Shown here: in pieces, positions 1 through 8,695 of the stretch
Numbering within the stretch: the stretch's first letter is position 1
Layout: each line of letters starts with the position of its first letter
NCBI GenBank assembly: GCA_026390435.1
Contig: JAPLFY010000103.1
Location: 1-64,000 of the forward strand
Length of the DNA stretch: 64,000 nucleotides
Origin: Pseudomonadota bacterium
GTDB taxonomy: Bacteria > Bdellovibrionota_B > Oligoflexia > Oligoflexales > CAIYRB01
Direction: 5' to 3'
The notes under the pieces: generated by a model
Told to the model about the DNA's origin: nothing
The model's database searches: none
Seen by the model: only the letters and a program-made list of their open reading frames with translations
Program-made: the position numbers and the translations under genes

Positions 1-1610
1 TGAAACCAGTCTTTAATCCGCTGCGCCGTCAAATAACTATCTAAGAAGGCCATCGCTTTAGGCGACCGGGCCATCACGCCAATATTTGCGGTGTCACCCT
101 TATCACCACTGCGCGCCAAGCAGATCTCGTACAAGGGCGTGCCAGTTTTTGCAGCTGCAGCTGCAGCTGAGGTCGATTGGCTCACCTTGTCTGCCACTTG
201 TCGATCACTCTCATTAGCCTGGAAATTACCCGATCGCGTCGAAGTAACTTCATGTTCATTGACGAAGCCGCCTTCGTATAAGGCCACTCGCGGCTGGATA
301 GCAGATTTAGGCATCAGCGCTGGCCAGTAGCTGACAATTTCTTGAGTTTTGGCAACACCACCGAGAATGCAGACTCCAGGAGGGCCACCTAAAATTACCG
401 ATGGCACCACTTTCGCAAAGCGCCTCAACTTTTTCGGGTCATTATCCCGTGCACCTAAACGCAAAATAATTTCATTGGCCTCGTCGGCCCCACCCATGCT
501 GCGATGGAAGGCATTCAGACCAAAATACTCCGTCTCTGTCGCCGTGAAATCAGTACCCGCTCGGTCCCAGAAAATTCCCGCGAACGTCTCGGCCTTGCGC
601 CGCGCGTTTGGTCCGGAGATCGCTATCTCACCGACACACTTGGATCCGTCGCTGTAGGCCATGGACACTTTATACAAAGGTGTAGGCTCGCACCCTTTGA
701 TACCAGAGACTCGGACGCGATTAGGACCATCTGCGGATAATTGAATCGTCGAAAAGTCTGCCACTACATCCGGCGTAATATACGCAGTCGGGGAGCCCAT
801 TTCATAAAATAGCTGCTCCCTGACGGTGTCAACAGACACCAATCCACCGGTATTGGGATGCTTAGTGACAACAAAACTTCCGTCTGCCTGCATTTCGATG
901 ATCGGATAACCAATATTCTTGTAGGACTTGACCAGGTGCCAATCAGAGAAGTTGCCACCCGTAGCTTGGCTACCGCACTCAATGATATGACCTGCAACCA
1001 CTCCGGCGGCTAATTTATCCCAATCATCCCAACGCCACCCAAAAGTGTGCACCATCGGACCGATAGAAATACCGGTGTCGGTGACTCGACCGGTGATAAT
1101 GATATCTGGATCCCAAGTTAATGCTGCTACGACCGGCGTGGCGCCAAAATAAACATTGGCTGCCTCAACACGCTTATCAATCTCTTCAAAGGGCTTGCCC
1201 GTCTCCATGTTGGCAAATGCACACCCTCTAGTGCGCAGTTCGTCAAGGTGATCGAGGATGTTATCTCCGTGCACCACGGCAATACGGGGATTCAGGCCCA
1301 GGCGCTTGGCCATGACGCTAATAGCCTCGGCGCAAGCTCCTGGATTAATACCGCCGGCATTGGTGATGATCTTAGTTTTGTTCGCCAGCAGTTTAGCCAA
1401 AACCTGCTCCAACATCGGGAGAAAGTCTTTGGCGTAGCCAGCATCAGGATCGCGACGCCGCTGCTTTTGCATAATCGACATGGTGATTTCAGCGAGAAAA
1501 TCCATGGAGATATAGTCGAGCCTGCCACCGTTCACTTGCCTACTTAGGGCTTCCGGATCATCACCCCAATAGCCGCTGGCGTTGCCGATGGTAATGCTAG
1601 TTTTGCTCAT
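1..1610 (-). CDS. AtuA/DUF1446 family protein, C-terminus cut by window edge
   Basis: Reading the minus strand from the ATG at 1610 gives an uninterrupted frame to the window edge (about 536 codons, no stop). The start reads MSKTSITIGNASGYWGDD, and inner motifs include TNAGGINPGAC and GRVTDTGISIGPMVH, characteristic of the DUF1446/AtuA family. Close to the edge the frame enters the AtuA C-terminal ferredoxin-like domain, with LARSGDKGDTANIGVMAR. The family takes its name from acyclic terpene utilisation, but members commonly sit beside methylcrotonyl-CoA or related acyl-CoA carboxylase genes, as here; the exact reaction is not established. It lies 78 bp downstream of the carboxyltransferase gene and is probably co-transcribed. 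Only the last few dozen residues should be missing. Confidence 0.85.
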   Translation of the reverse strand, partial: MSKTSITIGNASGYWGDDPEALSRQVNGGRLDYISMDFLAEITMSIMQKQRRRDPDAGYAKDFLPMLEQVLAKLLANKTKIITNAGGINPGACAEAISVMAKRLGLNPRIAVVHGDNILDHLDELRTRGCAFANMETGKPFEEIDKRVEAANVYFGATPVVAALTWDPDIIITGRVTDTGISIGPMVHTFGWRWDDWDKLAAGVVAGHIIECGSQATGGNFSDWHLVKSYKNIGYPIIEMQADGSFVVTKHPNTGGLVSVDTVREQLFYEMGSPTAYITPDVVADFSTIQLSADGPNRVRVSGIKGCEPTPLYKVSMAYSDGSKCVGEIAISGPNARRKAETFAGIFWDRAGTDFTATETEYFGLNAFHRSMGGADEANEIILRLGARDNDPKKLRRFAKVVPSVILGGPPGVCILGGVAKTQEIVSYWPALMPKSAIQPRVALYEGGFVNEHEVTSTRSGNFQANESDRQVADKVSQSTSAAAAAAKTGTPLYEICLARSGDKGDTANIGVMARSPKAMAFLDSYLTAQRIKDWF

Positions 1611-1626
1611 ACTGACATCCTGTCCT

Positions 1627-1678
1627 AAGACGTTTTAAATCAGCCGTTTTAAATCACACGCTTTAAATCACACGTTTG
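1627..1678. repeat. short tandem repeat between carboxylase and AtuA genes
   Basis: Three and a half imperfect copies of a 14-15 bp unit with core TTTAAATCA lie end to end in the 78-bp gap between the carboxyltransferase and AtuA-family genes. The unit is AT-rich in the middle with a CACG/AGCC edge. It has no obvious coding role. It might tune translation of the downstream gene or mark replication slippage. Confidence 0.6.
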
Positions 1679-1688
1679 CTCTAGGGGA

Positions 1689-3293
1689 TTACATCCGGAA
1701 AATTCCAAATTTTGTTGGTTCCCAGGCGTAGTGCAAGGTCGAAGCCAACGACATGGCCAACACTTGCCGCGTTCGCCGCGGGTCGATGACACCGTCATCC
1801 CAAAGGCGGGCCGACGAATAGTAGCAAGAGCTCTCGCGTTCATATTTATCTAAGATTGGCTGCTTGAGCCGCTGCCGCTCTTGTTCGTCCAGCACCGCAC
1901 CCTGACGAGCGAGCTGCTGTTCTTTCACTGTCACCAGCACATTCGCTGCCTGTTCTCCGCCCATCACGGAGATCCGCGCATTGGGCCACATATACAGATA
2001 CCTTGGATCATAGCCGCGTCCGCACATCCCGTAATTACCGGCACCGTAGCTACCACCGATGATCATCGTCACCTTCGGTATATTGGCACATGCGACCGCA
2101 TGGACAAGCTTGGCCCCATCCTTAGCAATACCACGATGCTCATACTGTTTGCCGACGATAAACCCTGTGATGTTTTGCAAAAAGAGTAGCGGTACATTCT
2201 CTTGAGCGCAGAGTTCGATGAAGTGCGCTGCTTTTAGCGCACTCTCTGAAAAGAGGACGCCATTATTAGCCAAAATACCGACTGGAATACCTTCGATATG
2301 GGCGAATCCAGCCAACAAGGTCGTGGCGTAATTACGTTTAAATTCAAAAAATTCTGAACCATCAACCACGCGTGCAATCACTTCCCTAGCATCGAAGAAC
2401 TTACGCGGATCACTCGGAATAACGCCTAACAACTCCGACGGATCATAAGCCGGTGGCCTAGCTTCCCGCAGTTTAATCGGCGCTGATTTAGGCGCTCCAA
2501 GATGCGCGACAATATCGCGCAAAATCTCCACTGCATGGGCATCATCTTCAGCCAAATGGTCTGCCACACCTGAAATGCTCGTGTGAACATCGGCACCGCC
2601 CAGCTCTTCAGCAGTCACATCCTCACCAGTTGCTGCTTTTACTAACGGCGGGCCGGCGAGAAAGATCGTACCCGTGCCGCGAACGATGACATTTTGATCC
2701 GACATCGCCGGAATGTAAGCACCACCTGCCGTACAAAGACCGTGTACGGACGAGATTTGCTGGATACCGCGAGCACTCATGCGCGCTTGATTATAAAAAA
2801 TGCGTCCGAAATCATCTTTATCGGGAAAGACTTCGTCTTGCATGGGCAAGAATGCACCACCGGAATCGACCATATAAATGCACGGCAGATGATTTGCCTC
2901 AGCGATCGCTTGAGCACGCAGATGCTTTTTCACCGTAATCGGATAGTAAGTCCCACCTTTCACGGTTTGATCGTTGGCGACAATCACGCAAGTCCGACCG
3001 CTGACTTGGCCAACGCCGGTCACTATGCCGCCAGCTGGGACATTCTCTTCATAAAGGCCAAATCCAGCTAGCTCCGACATCTCAAGAAACTGGCTACCGG
3101 GATCTATTAATGCCGCAATGCGTTCACGCGCCAGCATCTTGCCTTGTTGACGCTGATAATCGGCAGCCTTCTCCCCACCACCGCGAGCCGCTAGAGTTTG
3201 TCGCTCACTCAACTCGGCTACTAGACGACCATGGAATTCTTGATTCTGATTAAACTCAGGACTGTTTGTATTTACCTGACTGGTTAATTTCAT
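1689..3293 (-). CDS. acyl-CoA carboxylase carboxyltransferase (beta) subunit, methylcrotonyl-CoA type
   Basis: A 534-residue protein of the right length for the carboxyltransferase subunit of methylcrotonyl-, geranyl- or related acyl-CoA carboxylases. These transfer CO2 from biotin to an acyl-CoA in leucine or terpenoid breakdown. N-terminal crotonase-like half: [20 protein letters not shown] (residues 38-57), [10 protein letters not shown] (143-152) and [10 protein letters not shown] (190-199, oxyanion region). C-terminal half: [19 protein letters not shown], typical of the MCC beta family rather than propionyl-CoA carboxylase. The exonuclease gene ends 6 bp upstream and the AtuA-family gene follows, a neighbourhood that favours leucine or isoprenoid catabolism. 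No biotin-carboxylase (alpha) subunit is in the window. Substrate within the MCC/GCC group cannot be fixed from sequence alone. Confidence 0.88.
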   Translation of the reverse strand: MKLTSQVNTNSPEFNQNQEFHGRLVAELSERQTLAARGGGEKAADYQRQQGKMLARERIAALIDPGSQFLEMSELAGFGLYEENVPAGGIVTGVGQVSGRTCVIVANDQTVKGGTYYPITVKKHLRAQAIAEANHLPCIYMVDSGGAFLPMQDEVFPDKDDFGRIFYNQARMSARGIQQISSVHGLCTAGGAYIPAMSDQNVIVRGTGTIFLAGPPLVKAATGEDVTAEELGGADVHTSISGVADHLAEDDAHAVEILRDIVAHLGAPKSAPIKLREARPPAYDPSELLGVIPSDPRKFFDAREVIARVVDGSEFFEFKRNYATTLLAGFAHIEGIPVGILANNGVLFSESALKAAHFIELCAQENVPLLFLQNITGFIVGKQYEHRGIAKDGAKLVHAVACANIPKVTMIIGGSYGAGNYGMCGRGYDPRYLYMWPNARISVMGGEQAANVLVTVKEQQLARQGAVLDEQERQRLKQPILDKYERESSCYYSSARLWDDGVIDPRRTRQVLAMSLASTLHYAWEPTKFGIFRM

Positions 3294-3299
3294 GTTTAT

Positions 3300-3986
3300 T
3301 TATACCGTATAGGGTTGAAAGTGAGACCAATTCGTCAACTGCGTTGCATCTTGCTGCAGCATCCCGGCAAGTACACCAACAGTAACTTTAATGTCGCCGA
3401 TAGCACGGTGGCGCGACTCGAATTTCAGGCCGTAATGAGCAGCCAGCGTGTCCAATTTTTTGTTCTCTAGTTCAGCGAGAAAGGTACGGGCCATTTTGAG
3501 AGTACAGAAACACGGCCATTCCAAATCGATCCCTAGCCTAGAGCAGGCAGCCTTAAGCATGGACATATCGAATTCGGCATTATGAGCGACCAGAATGCTT
3601 CCTTCGATAAAAGACAGAAATTCAGGAATAACCGCAGCTATCGGTGGCTGACCCTTAAGCATATCGGGAGTGATTCCCGTCAACTTAATGATGTCGTCGG
3701 TCAGTTCAATGTCTGTGGTCACCAAAGAGGAAAATTGGGTGACTTCGTTAAATCCATTGAGCCGGATCGCACCGATCTCGATGATGCGGTCAGCCTTGGA
3801 ATCTAGGCCGGTCGTCTCTAAGTCGAAAACCACAATACTGCCGCTGCGCACGGGCGTCTCGGGTAGCGGCACATAACGCTTCAGCCGACGTAGCTGCAGC
3901 ACATCGGATCCGTCATCTCCCGCACCTTGCTCTGATGCTGGGAAGAGCACATCCTGAAACATGGAATAAATCAGCTGCGTGCTCAA
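3300..3986 (-). CDS. DnaQ-like 3'-5' exonuclease (DEDDh)
   Basis: A 228-residue exonuclease of the DNA polymerase III epsilon family. The five DEDDh active-site residues are visible: D55 and E57 in DLETTG, D140 in HNAEFD, and H193 and D198 in HRAIGD. A 50-residue N-terminal extension precedes the exonuclease fold, and no C-terminal polymerase-binding tail is recognisable, so it may be a stand-alone nuclease rather than the replicative epsilon subunit. It lies in a minus-strand series, 80 bp after the transporter gene and 6 bp before the carboxyltransferase gene. No functional link to its neighbours is evident. Confidence 0.85.
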   Translation of the reverse strand: MSTQLIYSMFQDVLFPASEQGAGDDGSDVLQLRRLKRYVPLPETPVRSGSIVVFDLETTGLDSKADRIIEIGAIRLNGFNEVTQFSSLVTTDIELTDDIIKLTGITPDMLKGQPPIAAVIPEFLSFIEGSILVAHNAEFDMSMLKAACSRLGIDLEWPCFCTLKMARTFLAELENKKLDTLAAHYGLKFESRHRAIGDIKVTVGVLAGMLQQDATQLTNWSHFQPYTV

Positions 3987-4066
3987 ACCGAGCCCTCGCT
4001 AGTCGAAAAAGGTCATTGGAACTACCAGGCCTTATTTAGCCGATTGCAGTCCCATTGTCACCAGCC

Positions 4067-4744
4067 TCAATCCTTAAGACTGAAAGGCGTAAAGTTGGTG
4101 TCCCTGTCGAAGTAGTCTTCTTGTTCTGCCCGCTTCAAAAAGTTCACGACCACATAGGTCAGGGGGGTGGCCAGGACTTCCCAGGCAACTTTGATCACGT
4201 AGTTACCGAGCATGACCTTGAGCAGCAACTCCTGGTCCAAAATCCCCAGGAATGCCAGTGGGTAAAACAAAGCACTATCAACGGCCTCCCCGACTATGGT
4301 CGACCCGATAGTCCTCGCCCATAGAAACCGCCCCTCGGTGAATACTTTCATCTTGGCTAGGACAAACGAATTCATGAACTCGCCGATGAAATAAGCCATC
4401 ATTGATGCCGCCGTAACCCGGGGTGTCGCCCCAAATACCCGCTCCATCGCCTCTTGACCGGTGTAGCCAGCAGCCGGTGGAATGGTCAACACCACCCACG
4501 ACATGAATGACGCAAAGATTAGGGCAGCAAATCCAGCCCAAACAACCCGTCGCGAGCGAGCGTATCCATAAACCTCAGTCAACACGTCGCCGAACAAATA
4601 GCTCAAGGGAAAAAATAGTGCCCCGCCCCCGAAAGTAAAACCCGCAACTGTCACGGGTTTACCCACGCCGATCAGATTGGAACACAGCAGCGCCGTGACA
4701 AAGGCTGCCATGATCAAATCGTAATATCGGTATGTGCGGCGCAA
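4067..4744 (-). CDS. yhhQ: queuosine precursor transporter, YhhQ/COG1738 (VUT) family
   Basis: A 225-residue integral membrane protein with about six hydrophobic segments. It carries the family landmarks SYLFGDVLTEVYGYARSRR near residues 49-65, the YFIGEFMNSFVLAKMK region, and DSALFYPLAFLG. Members of this family import queuine or other 7-deazapurine precursors for tRNA queuosine modification. That role is known for E. coli YhhQ and inferred here. The gene follows the CFI-box protein by 15 bp in a minus-strand run. No queuosine synthesis genes are visible nearby, consistent with a salvage role. Confidence 0.85.
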   Translation of the reverse strand: MRRTYRYYDLIMAAFVTALLCSNLIGVGKPVTVAGFTFGGGALFFPLSYLFGDVLTEVYGYARSRRVVWAGFAALIFASFMSWVVLTIPPAAGYTGQEAMERVFGATPRVTAASMMAYFIGEFMNSFVLAKMKVFTEGRFLWARTIGSTIVGEAVDSALFYPLAFLGILDQELLLKVMLGNYVIKVAWEVLATPLTYVVVNFLKRAEQEDYFDRDTNFTPFSLKD

Positions 4745-4759
4745 GCTAGCTCCCAGGCA

Positions 4760-6124
4760 TCAATACCACTCGTCGGTAGCCTTAAGTAGGGATGCTGGCA
4801 CAGCCAGAAGGCTGCGCACCGAAACCCTTAACCATTCATGTTGACTGATAAAGTCAGCTAAAGGCGGACTCCAACGGTAGTATAGCTGAACGCCGTATTG
4901 ACCGAGGGGATGCTGCAGCAGCACGCGATCCCGGAATTTACGAAACAGCCTCAGATCTTGATGCAGCGGTGAGCCATATGCGGCCGTGGCGATAAAACAA
5001 CGGAAGTCTACCGTTCGCCCACCTGCCTCACCGTTGAGTTCGGAAAGCGTAAAGTTTGGCGAAGGAACACCGATGACGCACTGCTGGCCAACGGCAGGAG
5101 TGATGCTTGGTGTGTCGTATTGCAGGAATACTACGTACCGATGGTTATTGATCAGTCCATTCACCGTCAGCGATCCAGCGCCATTGGCTGCCGTCTGCAC
5201 AATTGCGCCGGGAATATTCTTCACTATATCGGCTGTCGATAAGTAAATCTGATCTTCGCCGGTACCAGTGCCCGACCCTGGACAGCTCACGCAGGTACTA
5301 AAGACAGTAGTCGGCTGGACATAAGAACACGTCGCTGACTGGTCGCTGCTGGTTCCAGACGTATTCGTGGAGCCGGCTTTGTACTTAAATCCTGGCAGAT
5401 CCTGGCTGGCCACATCGGCATCAATCACAATCACATTAACGCTGCTAGGCGCTGCTTTACCAGTGCTGCCGGTAACAGCTACTTGTGCAGCCGGAACCCA
5501 CGACACTGTGATCTGTTCCATACTTCCGGCAACTTGCGCCGTTGGCGAAAACTGGGGCACTTCAGTAGCAACATAATCCGCTTGCTTGATAGTAGTGGGG
5601 GTAGACACATTCGAGCCCACTAGACTGTTGGAGCTGAGCCCCCCCAAGTAAAAAGCAGCCCCAATCTGGATCGATGCCGGAGATCCTTTGCCGGCTAAAT
5701 TGGCTGGCGAATTCTTGCCACCAGAATCGAAAGCGGGCATGTACCAAAAGTTGACCTGATAGACGAAGTCAAAGTTAGACCCGCTAGGAGTCCCCGTGTC
5801 GGGCGTCGACGTCGTAATCGTCACGTAATAGGGCATACCTGAGGTGACTCTGGTAGAATTCGGTGCGGCAGGCGTATTGGTACCACCCACTGACTGCGGC
5901 AGGTATAACTGCAGACGATTAGTGGCAACCCGGTCGACGGTGCCTGCCGCCACTTGCTGAGCTGTGACCCCAACGACCTGAACTGTCACGGTAAAACTGC
6001 CGGCGCTTAAGTTGCGCGGCAGGGTACCGGTGATATTGAAGTTCACTGCTAAAGCCGGCCCTGCCAGCAATAGGCCAGCGATGACTGCCATTAAGCGCAG
6101 AAACTGCGACGCACACCTGATCAC
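4760..6124 (-). CDS. secreted protein with CFI-box C-terminal domain
   Basis: A 454-residue exported protein of unknown function. I start it at the GTG at 6124, preceded by AGGAG, which avoids overlap with the hydrolase gene; an upstream in-frame start at 6301 would overlap that gene by about 150 bp. The N-terminus is a signal peptide ending in LLLAGPALA. The middle (about residues 25-370) is beta-rich, Ser/Thr/Gly-rich, with CSYVQPTTVFSTCVSCPG carrying several cysteines. Near residue 380 the motif CFIATAAYGS opens a CFI-box C-terminal segment with a hydrophobic, Arg-rich tail, a putative sorting domain known from myxobacteria and relatives. The protein probably ends up on the cell surface or in the envelope. 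Confidence 0.75.
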   Translation of the reverse strand: MIRCASQFLRLMAVIAGLLLAGPALAVNFNITGTLPRNLSAGSFTVTVQVVGVTAQQVAAGTVDRVATNRLQLYLPQSVGGTNTPAAPNSTRVTSGMPYYVTITTSTPDTGTPSGSNFDFVYQVNFWYMPAFDSGGKNSPANLAGKGSPASIQIGAAFYLGGLSSNSLVGSNVSTPTTIKQADYVATEVPQFSPTAQVAGSMEQITVSWVPAAQVAVTGSTGKAAPSSVNVIVIDADVASQDLPGFKYKAGSTNTSGTSSDQSATCSYVQPTTVFSTCVSCPGSGTGTGEDQIYLSTADIVKNIPGAIVQTAANGAGSLTVNGLINNHRYVVFLQYDTPSITPAVGQQCVIGVPSPNFTLSELNGEAGGRTVDFRCFIATAAYGSPLHQDLRLFRKFRDRVLLQHPLGQYGVQLYYRWSPPLADFISQHEWLRVSVRSLLAVPASLLKATDEWY

Positions 6125-6147
6125 GGCAGCTCTCCTGGAAAGTCGTC

Positions 6148-7116
6148 TTAAAGCTCTACTTTTAGACCATCGTATGCAAGGCGCAGACGCGGCCCCTCGG
6201 GCTGCACTTTTTCCCATACGGCACGATAAGAGTCTAACTGGGAGTGTAAGTATTTCATAGCATTGGCATACATACGCCGCAGTTTTTCCTCGGTCGACCA
6301 TGGATCGTGATGGGTGAATAAGACAGTCTTAATCCCCTCTCTTAAGGCCAGATCGATACCAATATTTGGACTGCAATGCCCCCAGTCGAAACGGCTAGCT
6401 AACTCGGACATTTCATACTGAGCGTCGAACAGCAGTCCGTCGAGGTTTTGATAAAATTCCAAATCCTTGCCGAGTTCGCTTGGGGTCAAACGCTTAAACT
6501 CACCGTCAACACCAATAGCGAAGGAGCGGCCACCGCCCTCGATACGAAACCCAAACGACCCGCCGGGATGGTCTAATACAAAAGGCCTTACGGTAAGCGG
6601 CCCTATTGAGACCGTCTCGTAGAGCTTCAACTGATGAAATTCTACGGTACTACCCAGTTGCCCCCAGGCTAGCGGGAAGTTGACGCCATTGAAATTGATG
6701 CGGATAAACTCCGGAGCGTTGCGGTGCACATGATAGATATTTACTTTGTATCCAGGGATATGAATCGGGATGAAAAAGGGCATCCCCATGATGTGATCCC
6801 AATGCATATGAGTCATAAAGACATGAAATTCTTTGACTCCTTGCTGCATCGCGGCAGTACCAGCCTCACGAAAACCGGAGCCCATATCGATATAAACCGA
6901 CTGGCCTCCATGATGAATCTCTGTACAAGACGTATTGCCACCGAAGACTACCGGATGGTTGAGCCGTCCGTCTTTGAGCGCCGTCAAAAGTTCATGGGCG
7001 CTAGTCACACCGATTTTGCTGCCTTGAACAATAGCGTCTTCAAGTATCGTTAAAAAACGTTCGTGACTCGTAGGCACCGGTAGGGAGCCACGTGTACCCC
7101 AGCATTTTACATACAC
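6148..7116 (-). CDS. MBL-fold metallo-hydrolase
   Basis: A 322-residue metallo-beta-lactamase-fold hydrolase starting at GTG 7116 (reading MYVKCWGTRGSLPVP). The metal-binding motif THMHWDH (102-108) fits HxHxDH. Further conserved histidines appear in LDHPGGSFGFRI, DWGHCSPNIG and LFTHHDPW. The opening WGTRGS(L/I)P is typical of the subgroup annotated as phosphoribosyl-cyclic-phosphate phosphodiesterase (PhnP-like) or response-regulator-associated hydrolases. An insertion (about residues 20-55) lies between that motif and GGNTSC. The substrate cannot be assigned. It is the first gene of the minus-strand series running to the window start. Confidence 0.85.
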   Translation of the reverse strand: MYVKCWGTRGSLPVPTSHERFLTILEDAIVQGSKIGVTSAHELLTALKDGRLNHPVVFGGNTSCTEIHHGGQSVYIDMGSGFREAGTAAMQQGVKEFHVFMTHMHWDHIMGMPFFIPIHIPGYKVNIYHVHRNAPEFIRINFNGVNFPLAWGQLGSTVEFHQLKLYETVSIGPLTVRPFVLDHPGGSFGFRIEGGGRSFAIGVDGEFKRLTPSELGKDLEFYQNLDGLLFDAQYEMSELASRFDWGHCSPNIGIDLALREGIKTVLFTHHDPWSTEEKLRRMYANAMKYLHSQLDSYRAVWEKVQPEGPRLRLAYDGLKVEL

Positions 7117-7242
7117 TCGGTGCCTCGTGCATCTGCGCCGCGCATGGCGCCTACTTTCGCCAGAAATGTCGATGGTTAAGTTGTTTTAGTATAGCTCAAG
7201 CGCCCCCTCAGGGTATACAATTTTAACAAACAGGGGGTCCAT

Positions 7243-7713
7243 GTGACGACAGGAATCCAAATCGAGCAGAAGGCCGACGTTTTTTTTATTAAAGGCGTGC
7301 TGGACGAGTACGCAGACCTGAGTCCCCTTTTAGAAAAACCTGCCCCCCTACGCCTTGATTTGCGCGGCCTGACCCGGTTGAACAGCATCGGGATTAGGAA
7401 CATGCTCAAATTTCTCGCTGGATGGGGCGATAGACCTCTAATTTACGAGCATTGCACTAGTGAGTTCATCGATCAAGTAAGCATGATTCCGGCTTTGCTG
7501 GGCATTAAAAAGCAGGGCACTATAGCCTCTTTGTACGTACCTTACGAATGCAACAGCTGCGACCATGAAGAAGACATCTACCGGGATCTTCCTCAATATT
7601 CTGAGGCACTTAAATCAGGTATATGGCCGAAAGAAGTTTGCAAAAAATGTGGCACCGACATGCAAGTGATCAGCGACACGTTTTTTGCCTTCGTCGCTAG
7701 CAAAGACGCATAG
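7243..7713 (+). CDS. STAS-like protein with C-terminal zinc ribbon
   Basis: A 156-residue protein starting at GTG 7243 behind a GGGGGT ribosome-binding site; an overlapping ATG two bases earlier is out of frame and stops at once. Residues 1-90 resemble a STAS (anti-anti-sigma-like) fold, with LRLDLRGLTRLNSIGIRN matching the strand-loop-helix that carries the phospho-acceptor Ser in STAS domains (here NSIGIRN). Residues about 105-150 hold two Cys pairs, CNSCDHE and CKKCGTD, forming a likely zinc ribbon. The combination suggests a regulatory or scaffold protein. No kinase or sigma-factor partner lies next to it. It reads toward the rpsP operon. Confidence 0.65.
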   Translation: MTTGIQIEQKADVFFIKGVLDEYADLSPLLEKPAPLRLDLRGLTRLNSIGIRNMLKFLAGWGDRPLIYEHCTSEFIDQVSMIPALLGIKKQGTIASLYVPYECNSCDHEEDIYRDLPQYSEALKSGIWPKEVCKKCGTDMQVISDTFFAFVASKDA

Positions 7714-7790
7714 CCCAAAAGCTAAGGGCCAAGGTGGGATTGTTTAGTCCTAGCCTCTCGCCCACCCCTGTGTTATACCCTCCCGTCCAT

Positions 7791-7812
7791 AGGGGCTACA
7801 CCCCTGTTTTTT
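7791..7812 (+). terminator. terminator-like hairpin just ahead of rpsP ribosome-binding site
   Basis: AGGGG (7791-7795), loop CTACA, CCCCT (7801-7805), then GTTTTTT to 7812. The stem can be extended by a T-G and an A-T pair. It ends one base before the rpsP ribosome-binding site (GGAGGA, from 7814). It could end transcription of the upstream gene or act as a leader attenuator for the ribosomal-protein operon. Confidence 0.5.
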
Positions 7813-7827
7813 GGAGGAATACCTTAC

Positions 7828-8100
7828 ATGGCAGTGCACGTACGCCTCTCTCGGCACGGAACTCGCAACCGTCCTTTTTATCACGTGGTGGCAGCTGATC
7901 ACCGAATGCGCCGGGATGGCCGTTTTATCGAAAAACTGGGCGTTTACGACCCAGGTCAAGAACCATCCCTGTTCGACGTCAAACATGACCGCTTACAGTT
8001 CTGGTACGAACGCGGAGCTCATCTCAGCGACACAGTAGCTAAACTACTCAAAGTCAAGAACGTCAAACTTGAGCGCAAAAACACCGCAAAAAAAGCCTGA
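7828..8100 (+). CDS. rpsP: 30S ribosomal protein S16
   Basis: A 90-residue protein of standard length. MAVHVRLSRHGTRNRPFYHV at the N-terminus and RRDGRFIEKLGVYDP are diagnostic of S16, a 30S assembly protein. The ribosome-binding site GGAGGAA precedes the ATG at good spacing, directly after a terminator-like hairpin. The last 32 bp overlap the proposed start of rimM, so the two are probably translationally coupled. The tail is Lys-rich (KVKNVKLERKNTAKKA). Confidence 0.97.
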   Translation: MAVHVRLSRHGTRNRPFYHVVAADHRMRRDGRFIEKLGVYDPGQEPSLFDVKHDRLQFWYERGAHLSDTVAKLLKVKNVKLERKNTAKKA

Positions 8101-8695
8101 AACAACAGCGGCGTCAGCCGTTAACGCCTATGTGGTTATCGGCCAAGTCGGTAGACCGCATGGGCTTGCTGGGGCATTCTTCGTGTCTGGGCGAGATGGC
8201 ACCATCGACCCTCAGTACGGAGAGTTGCGCATTGGACCGACACTGGCCAAGGCTCAGAGCGCTAGAATTGAATCATCCGCAACGCAAGCAGGCAGACCTC
8301 TACTCAAGTGCTCTTTGGCCAGTGACCGGACAGCCGCATCGCTACTAACAGGATGCCTAATCTTTGCCGAGAAGCACAAGATCGAGGCTCGAAGCGGCAG
8401 CGAGATGCTCTGGAGCGACCTCGAAGGCGCAGAGGTAGTGGACTGCGACGGCGAAGTAGTTGGCCGAGTGCATCATGTCTACAATGCCGGATCCAGTGAC
8501 ATAGCCGAAGTGAGCGCTAACAACCGCAGCGTAGACATCCCACTGATCGCCGACTACTTAGCTGCGGACAAGCCACTGGTAAAATCCGAGCAGGGTCGAC
8601 ATCGCTTGCGTTTGCGCGTACCAGCATCCTTCTTCCTTGATGTTTGGAATGATCAAACAGCTAATCGGGACAAAGCTGACGTGTCCGATGCTTAG
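8069..8695 (+). CDS. rimM: 16S rRNA processing / ribosome maturation factor RimM
   Basis: A 208-residue RimM, which binds S19 and helps mature the 30S head. VVIGQVGRPHGLAGAFFV at about residues 22-39 is the family opening, and the C-terminal PRC-barrel region holds LEGAEVVDCDGEVVGRVHHV and DIPLIADYL. The only plausible start is a TTG at 8069 inside rpsP, since the next in-frame start-like codon (GTG at 8131) falls in the conserved motif. No strong ribosome-binding site is seen there, so translation may depend on coupling to rpsP. The gene ends 8 bp into trmD. Confidence 0.88.
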   Translation: MSAKTPQKKPETTAASAVNAYVVIGQVGRPHGLAGAFFVSGRDGTIDPQYGELRIGPTLAKAQSARIESSATQAGRPLLKCSLASDRTAASLLTGCLIFAEKHKIEARSGSEMLWSDLEGAEVVDCDGEVVGRVHHVYNAGSSDIAEVSANNRSVDIPLIADYLAADKPLVKSEQGRHRLRLRVPASFFLDVWNDQTANRDKADVSDA

